A DNA stretch of 64,000 nt, taken from Diphasiastrum complanatum. Its lineage: Eukaryota > Streptophyta > Lycopodiopsida > Lycopodiales > Lycopodiaceae. The stretch spans positions 46,239,906 to 46,303,905 of the forward strand of contig CM055101.1 of NCBI GenBank assembly GCA_029204225.1, in the 5' to 3' direction. The number at the start of each line of letters is the position of its first letter. The first letter of the stretch is position 1. The notes under the pieces are model-generated. The model was not told the DNA's origin, did no database searches, and saw only the letters and a list, made by a program, of their open reading frames with translations. Below, in pieces: positions 58,560 to 64,000 of this stretch. A program made the position numbers and the translations under genes.

Positions 58560-58667
58560 CCATCTATGCCAAATTTGACCCTATCAACATCCTACACCAA
58601 GATGCTTGACATAAAAAGGTGTAATACCCCTACAACTAACATAGATAACCTTTTTTCATTTCTCACA
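58560..58667 (-). repeat. LTR of the TGTGAGAAAT family, copy 3 (partial)
   Basis: The minus strand starts TGTGAGAAATGAAAAAAGG and follows copy 1 closely (TTATCTATGTTAGTTGTAGG, GGTGTAGGATGTTGATAGGG, CATAGATGGCAAATT) for about 110 bp, then diverges. It lies upstream of the Copia-2 gag and is probably its 5' LTR, shortened. This would make the TGTGAGAAAT LTR the Copia-2 LTR. Confidence 0.75.
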
Positions 58668-58680
58668 AAATCCACCACAA

Positions 58681-59254
58681 TTGTGCCTGTTAGACCAAAC
58701 AATCATTTGTGATGTTCCAAAAGGACCGATCACTGAAAATTTGGAGAAAGTTTTCGAAACACATGCTAGGACAAAGGCAATCAGGAATGAGGTACTTTTA
58801 AGATTCTTTTTTATTTTCATAATTAATATCGTTGTCTATGACACAAAGAATAAAAAACTCACAATTGGATTCTGGATTGAGCTTTTAGATTGAAAGAACA
58901 TTGTTGGCGACTGGAATCGATCAAAGTTTATACAAGATCGTATGTTCAATATGCGAAATCTCAAACTTTGTAAACAAAGAAAGCTCAACATATTTTTGCC
59001 TCTGTAAAAGAAACAACCGCTCCAAAAGTTGGGAATTTGCAAGCAAAGGTTGGCAAATTAGATGGGTTGTCATTCTAAAGGCTACATTGATTGATTCAAT
59101 TTTGGATCTAGGAATGCCATTTATATGGTACTTAGGAGCAGATAGAAAAAGAATACATTCAAAACTTATGCAGGTGAACGTTAAAAAAAAAATTTGGACG
59201 AATGCTAGCAGCATGATCTTTGGTTTTGATAGATTGAAGACAGTAGCAAAATAG
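58681..59254 (+). other. Possible exon-like remnants, unrecognised
   Basis: A frame TIICDVPKGPITENLEKVF to a GTACTT donor-like site, and a second frame SKSWEFASKGWQIRWVVIL, LDLGMPFIWYLGADRKR to a GTGAAC site, have protein-like composition but no recognised domain. The AT-rich setting resembles the 7-12 kb island. Confidence 0.25.
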
Positions 59255-60070
59255 AAGAGACGATATTAATTGGTTCTAGTAAATCAAAGCAAATACCAAA
59301 TCAGACACGGTTATCATTACAGTTGATTCAATTTTTAAGATTTTGTTACTTCTTAGCTTGAGAAGCATAGTATTTTATCTTTTACAAATACAATGACCAA
59401 CAATATTGGCATAGAAGGCTATGGACGAAGAGACTATATAGACCCAAAATTTTATTTTATTTATCAAGTCAACCATGACATTTTCAGTATCTTTTCATTT
59501 CTATTGAATCATCACATTACATTGAAGAAGCTTCAATCAAATGTCCTTTTCGGTGAGTTTAAGAGAAAATGACCATAACGCTATGATTTGAAAAAAACAC
59601 TACAAAAATGATCCAATTTTTAAAATTAAATTCGAGCAAATCACATCATTTGATACATACATAAAACTTGTCATCAACAACGACAATCAATTCCCAATAC
59701 AATGTGATAGCTTCTGTTTGTTTTGGTTTTCAAAATGCATGAATTACAAGTTAGTAGTATATCATTGTGACACTGATTCACAAACAAAAGTTCAAGAAAT
59801 TGTCAAAAAAACTGATCTATCAAAAGGAATCATAAAATTTGCAAACTTCATTTTGGATGTTAGTTATTTCAAACGGTCTAATTCTAAAACCTCATTATAC
59901 TTATTATCTAACTTTTTTGTTTTTCAAATCTTTCATCACAGCTTTGATTTTTATGCTGCCAAATGACATTGAATTTTATGGCTACACTTCAACCAATAAA
60001 TGCAACATAAATCCAATTGTGTCTATACTATAAAATTCCCAAGATTAGAGACCAGATTCGTGGCATATAT

Positions 60071-60073
<3 letters not shown>
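59255..60073. other. AT-rich non-coding stretch
   Basis: A short open frame at 59,718-59,966 (YHCDTDSQTKVQEIVKKTDL) is unrecognised. Nothing else is supported. Confidence 0.4.

Positions 60074-60115
<42 letters not shown>
60074..60115 (+). repeat. (TA)n microsatellite
   Basis: About 42 bp of perfect TA repeat. Confidence 0.97.
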
Positions 60116-60117
<2 letters not shown>

Positions 60118-61254
60118 ACTTATTGCTTGGCTAGTTTTGTCCATAATTGATACAATAATGTTGCTATAACTCTTCTTTATTATATGACTATTGTATCCTA
60201 CTCATATTTTTGTCTTTATGTGTACATGATCTTTTGGTGGACAAGTACAAGGTTAAGAGCTTTTTCCTCTATCTTTTAGCTTTAATAATTTTGACCTCTC
60301 CATTTGAATGAGTGTATCTTTTCTAACAAAGCTCAAGCTAAAACGAGTTTATTAGGAATTTTCTACTACAAAAGAAAGATCTACGAATTTGTAGTTCATA
60401 GTGCTCTCACATGATGCATGAATAAAGAGTTTTTAAATCTCATATGCAGTAAAGAAAGATGATCTTCAAGAAAAGGTTGGAGTCTTAGCAAAACCATATT
60501 TTGAGAGACTCGATAATGGTTTCAAGTCAATTTAAATCACATATGAACTTTGATCTTTGTAGGATACTAGAATTTCTTATTCGAACTCTAGAGAAAGCTT
60601 CCCTTCTAGTTTCTGCTAGTTTTGGCTGGGTACAGCAGCAGAAACTGAAACTCAGGGTTCAACTTCGATGACTCTCAGTTCTGATATTAAGCTCTCTTGG
60701 TATCTTAGAAGTCAAGTCCTAAAATGTAGACAACAAAAGAACATTCCATTTGGATTAGTGGAAGCAACCGCTGCGAAGGTCTACAGCGATTCAATACCCC
60801 CTCCAATTTTGAACTGCATGTGCTGTGGTGTGGAGAGGAGGCAACTCAAACTAGTATATTCGACCTTCAAAGCCATAGTTTACATGCACTAATTCACTTC
60901 AATGGCTATGGTCATCTCTTATCTCTAAATATACGAGAAAAAGGATCTAAGCTTGCTATAAGAGGGACTTAATGGACCTCTGGGATCGGCTATGCTTTTT
61001 CGCAAGGAATCATGCTAATAGGATATTTTGTGTAATTTTTAAGCTTACCATCTCAGAAATTGTGGAAATTCTTGATCCAATCAAAATTTAGCTGATACGA
61101 TTGAGCATCCAACTTGTCAGAGAAATTTGGCATGAGGAGGGGCTACTCGAACAAATTTGTGTCTGTCCATGAAAAGACAAACGAAAATTCTCGTGATAGA
61201 GAGAAAAACAACACAGAAAACTATTCGCGTAGATAAATAGAATTACCTCCTCCG
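60116..61254. other. Non-coding stretch
   Basis: No retroelement motif, RNA gene or convincing ORF is visible. Confidence 0.45.
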
Positions 61255-61890
61255 TCGCTCACCCCAGGTCGGCTCTCCCCCCACCATTGTCTCGCTACTG
61301 CGAACACCAAGTCGTCTCTCACCCTCTGCTGCTGGCTTCAAAATTCAAATTCATTAGATGAGTAGCACTCCGTTGCAGAAGGGAAGATCCTGCTCAGAAG
61401 ATTTTGCTCTGAAAAGGTGCGTGCAGATTCGAGCTCCCTGAACTTGATTTCCAGATATTCTCTTACCTCCTAACTGCTTTTCAGCTGTTGATTGCTATTT
61501 TGAACGCTCATCATGCACAAATGAGGCATTGCATGCATTTGTTCTTATGCAACTAGTTCTTCATGTTTTTCTGATTCTCATGCAAACTACATGCTCTTTG
61601 GCAAAAAATTTCTCATGCAAACAACCAAAGAATGATCATGCTTTTCATGCTTTTTGGCAAAAAATTTCTCATGCAAACAACCGAAGAATGATCATGCTTT
61701 TCATGGCTAGATTGCACATCACTCTACTTTTCCCCATGCATGCATGCAATTTGAGGCCTCTTACAAAGGTGCAAACCTTAAAGGCAAAGACCATCACAAC
61801 CATTTAGCCTTAGCGATGACTTTTTTTCAAACTCCATTGGACTACCTCAACACATAGTATTGCCTTTGCAATGCAAGTCCAACAAATTAT
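61255..61890 (+). repeat. Dispersed repeat, copy B
   Basis: Second copy of the repeat at 14,085-14,665, same orientation. A 60-bp stretch (TTTTTGGCAAAAAATTTCTC... to GAATGATCATGCTTTTCATG) is duplicated in tandem within it at 61,597-61,705. It ends beside a MITE-like hairpin. Confidence 0.72.
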
Positions 61891-61893
61891 GTA

Positions 61894-61999
61894 CTAGGTA
61901 ATGGCCATTGGGAGGGACGTTACCATAAATAATCTGGGACCCAACAACGAGTGGACCGGATTATTTATGGTAATGGCCCTCCCAATGGCCATTACCTAG
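61894..61999. mobile_element. 106-bp MITE-like inverted repeat
   Basis: Two 40-nt arms match at about 38 positions in inverted orientation (left arm starts CTAGGTAATGGCCATTGGGA, right arm is its reverse complement) around a 26-nt loop. The outer bases CTAG/TA are compatible with a TA target duplication. No coding capacity; such elements move with a DNA transposase supplied elsewhere. Confidence 0.8.
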
Positions 62000-62040
62000 A
62001 GTAATTGAGGTTTGCTAGATTTTTTTACGCTCAGTGACTC

Positions 62041-62520
62041 CATCTTTGAAGATTCTTACTTAACGTGGTTACTCTTTCACAACAATAGCAGAGCGTGAGA
62101 TTGTTAGAGACAAGAAGGAAAAGTTGGCTTATGTTGTTCTTGATTTTGAGCAGGAACTAGAGAAATCAAAGAACGGCTCCTCAATTGAGAAAAGTTGTGA
62201 GCAGATGGACAGGTTATTACGATCGGTGCAGAACGGTTCAGGTGTGCTGAAGTACTCTTCCAGCCATCTCTAATTCGTATGGAAGCTACAGGGATCCACG
62301 AGACCACCTACAATTCCATAATGAAGTGTGATGTTGATATCCGAAAGGATTTGTATGGCAATATTGTTCTTAGTGGAGGGAGCACGTTCCCTGGAATTGC
62401 AGATCTGATGAGCAAGGAGATAACTGCGCTAGCTCCAAGCAGCATGAAGATTAATGTCGTTGCACCTCCTCAAAGAAAGTATAGCGTTTGGATTGGAGTT
62501 TCCATCCTTGCATCATTGAG
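62041..62520 (+). pseudogene. Actin pseudogene (3' part)
   Basis: The plus strand encodes SLKILT, a stop where Glu is expected, RGYSFTT and [20 protein letters not shown]. After a frameshift it resumes with [49 protein letters not shown] and [16 protein letters not shown]. These correspond to about residues 195-353 of the 377-residue plant actin. There are at least two frameshifts, a 1-residue deletion in the GGTxMFPG loop and loss of the last ~24 residues; the break lies next to the conserved plant intron site near codon 356. A copia LTR starts a few bases downstream, after a short (TC)n. Confidence 0.9.
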
Positions 62521-62537
62521 TACCTCTCTCTCTCTCT

Positions 62538-63221
62538 CTTGTAAAAATTACAGCAAATAAGGATCCTAAAACACTTGAAATGATGAGGGAAACAATAGAT
62601 TATGATTTCATAAGATTAGCACAAGTTGAACCATCAAAATCCATCAAAAATCTATGCTTGAACCTCACTAAATGGCCCAAATCCTTGAAGAAGGCGTCAC
62701 ACGTGTGAAAGTACGGCCTCCCACAGTCTGAGTACTGTACACCAGACCTACATTCAATCCTATAATCATTAGTAATCACAAGTACTCAAACAATTATGAA
62801 CATAGAGAGCAATTGCACCATTATGAGAGAAAAAACATGAAATTGCTTGATTGATTTTGGTGAGATATCATCACTTATATATACATGATCCATCACGGTT
62901 TTGGGCAGGTATGAGTAGCCCTAAACCTATCCCTAATGCTAATTTTGGTGGATCTTTCATCCCTACTAAGTTAGGGTTGGAATCTTGGAGATCCCTCAAC
63001 AATGCAAAAATTACCAAAAATAGCTCCTATTTTTTCTCCCTTGTATCTAAGCATAATTTGGACTCATTCCAAAGGTTCTAACACTTAGGTCTACTTGAGA
63101 ACATCCTTATGAATGGAATCCTATGCTATTTGGCACGTGTGACAAGCCACATCATGACTATCTAACTATTTACAAGTCATATGACCAAAACTAGTCAAGC
63201 TAGAATTGTGAATTTTTAACA
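62538..63221 (-). repeat. 3' LTR of Copia-4
   Basis: On the minus strand it starts TGTTAAAAATTCACAATT directly after a GTGAGGAGGAG purine tract and ends ...AATTTTTACA, giving matching inverted ends TGTTAAAAATT/AATTTTTACA. Length is about 684 bp. It lies immediately downstream of the actin fragment. Confidence 0.78.
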
Positions 63222-63235
63222 CTCCTCCTCACTAT

Positions 63236-64000
63236 CTAGCTTGGTTCAATCATTGCTTTACTAATCACTCCAAGTGATGATCTGAACTTCATAAAAGGTG
63301 TCTTTTGAAGTGGTTTAGTAAGTAGATCAGCTACACATTCATTGCTTGGAACATGCTCCAAAGCAATCTCCTTGGCTTGCACCATTTCTCTCACAAAGTG
63401 ATGGCATATCTCAATGTGCTTAGATCTTGCATGGAAGATTGGGTTAGATGCAAGGTGTTGGGCTGATATATTGTCATTGTAGATGATTGGTGCCTCCTCT
63501 GAATCCATGATCTTTAGTTCCACCAATAATCTCTTGATCCAAAGTACCTCCTTTGTAGTAGTTGTCAAAGCTTTGTACTCGACCTCGGTTGAAGATAGAG
63601 ATATAGTTTCTTGCTTTTTTGAAAGCCATGAAACCACACCTTCTCCTATGAAAGTTGAATAGGCACTTGTTGATTTCCTATCCCTCTTGTCCCCTGCAAA
63701 ATCTGAATCACTAAATGCATGAAGGTTAATCACATCTCCTCTATATAGAATCCCAAAATCCAATGTACTTGAGATGTATCTTAGAATCCTCTTAGCCTTT
63801 TTCCAATGGATATTCAATGGCTTTTGCATGGATTGGCTCAACCTACATACACTAAAGCTAAGATCTGGTCTAGTTATAGTGATCCACATTAAGGAACCTA
63901 TAAGTTGCCTAAACAAAGTGATGTCCATGAAGGATCTTTCATCATCTTCATTTGGCACTTTTACATCTTGCTCCACTGGTGTGTCAACACTTTTGCATAC
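63236..64000 (-). CDS. Copia-4 pol C-terminus: RT end and RNase H, apparently intact
   Basis: The minus-strand frame is open from the right window edge to a stop at 63,236, at least 254 residues. It contains the RT-RNase H connector LIGSLMWITITRPDLSFSV and RNase H with SDSDFAGDKRDRKSTSAY, SLSSTEVEYKALTTTTKE, YNDNISAQHLASNP, RSKHIEICHHFVREMV and the terminal VADLLTKPLQK. All expected acidic residues are present. The purine tract and 3' LTR follow at the correct distance. It is the best preserved retroelement part here, so it probably inserted recently; the rest of the element lies beyond the window. Confidence 0.92.
   Translation of the reverse strand, partial: VCKSVDTPVEQDVKVPNEDDERSFMDITLFRQLIGSLMWITITRPDLSFSVCRLSQSMQKPLNIHWKKAKRILRYISSTLDFGILYRGDVINLHAFSDSDFAGDKRDRKSTSAYSTFIGEGVVSWLSKKQETISLSSTEVEYKALTTTTKEVLWIKRLLVELKIMDSEEAPIIYNDNISAQHLASNPIFHARSKHIEICHHFVREMVQAKEIALEHVPSNECVADLLTKPLQKTPFMKFRSSLGVISKAMIEPS

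Noticed and set aside
60668..60892. 74-codon ORF with Cys residues (CMCCGVERRQ)
   Set aside because: Too short, no family recognised and no splice or regulatory context.

Overview
This is nuclear DNA of a land plant. The evidence is spliceosomal introns, a plant-type actin fragment, a single-copy RanBP2-type zinc-finger gene with a 4.3 kb intron, and saturation with decayed Ty1/copia and Ty3/gypsy retrotransposons whose primer-binding sites match initiator tRNA-Met. The large intron, the TE load and the unusual relic families suggest a large-genome lineage such as a fern or a gymnosperm, but the sequence alone does not settle the species. No tRNA, rRNA or CRISPR array was found.

Layout. 1-4.8 kb: a degenerate copia element on the minus strand. 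5.1-12.6 kb: an AT-rich island of intron-containing relic genes of unusual type. It holds an unrecognised coiled-coil protein, a beta-class (bacterial-type) DNA amino-methyltransferase relic on the minus strand, and, facing it, a relic of a DUF7869-like protein family. 12.6-16.9 kb: repeats and tandem duplications. 16.9-22.8 kb: the only convincing host gene, a RanBP2 zinc-finger/RGG/RS protein in three coding exons on the minus strand. 23.1-24.1 kb: AT microsatellites and an 18-bp minisatellite. 24.4-28.2 kb: a copia relic interrupted by a non-autonomous LTR element. 28.8-34.5 kb: copia fragments on the minus strand, pieces of another LTR family, and LTRs beginning TGTGAGAAAT.

34,479-57,709 is a Ty3/gypsy chromovirus complex. 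Its outer LTRs are flanked by the same 5-bp duplication (CCTCC), and it interrupts the gag gene of a minus-strand copia element: the gag frame closes exactly when the complex and one CCTCC copy are removed. Inside are one full-length degenerate gag-pol copy, two partial copies in opposite orientation, five LTRs (one inverted), an inverted repeat of the integrase-LTR end, a spliced Ulp1-like protease fragment, and very long (CT)n and G tracts.

57.7-64 kb: the other half of the split copia gag, unrecognised AT-rich sequence, a second copy of a dispersed repeat also seen near 14 kb, a 106-bp MITE-like hairpin, an actin pseudogene cut off at codon ~353, and the 3' LTR and apparently intact RNase H end of the youngest-looking copia element, which runs off the right edge.

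Only the RanBP2 gene, the coiled-coil ORF at 5.1 kb and the terminal copia pol look potentially functional. Nearly everything else is broken by stops, frameshifts or inversions. Head-to-head inversion junctions recur (about 6.65, 10.3, 45.4, 48.4 and 49 kb) and appear to be the main structural theme of the region.
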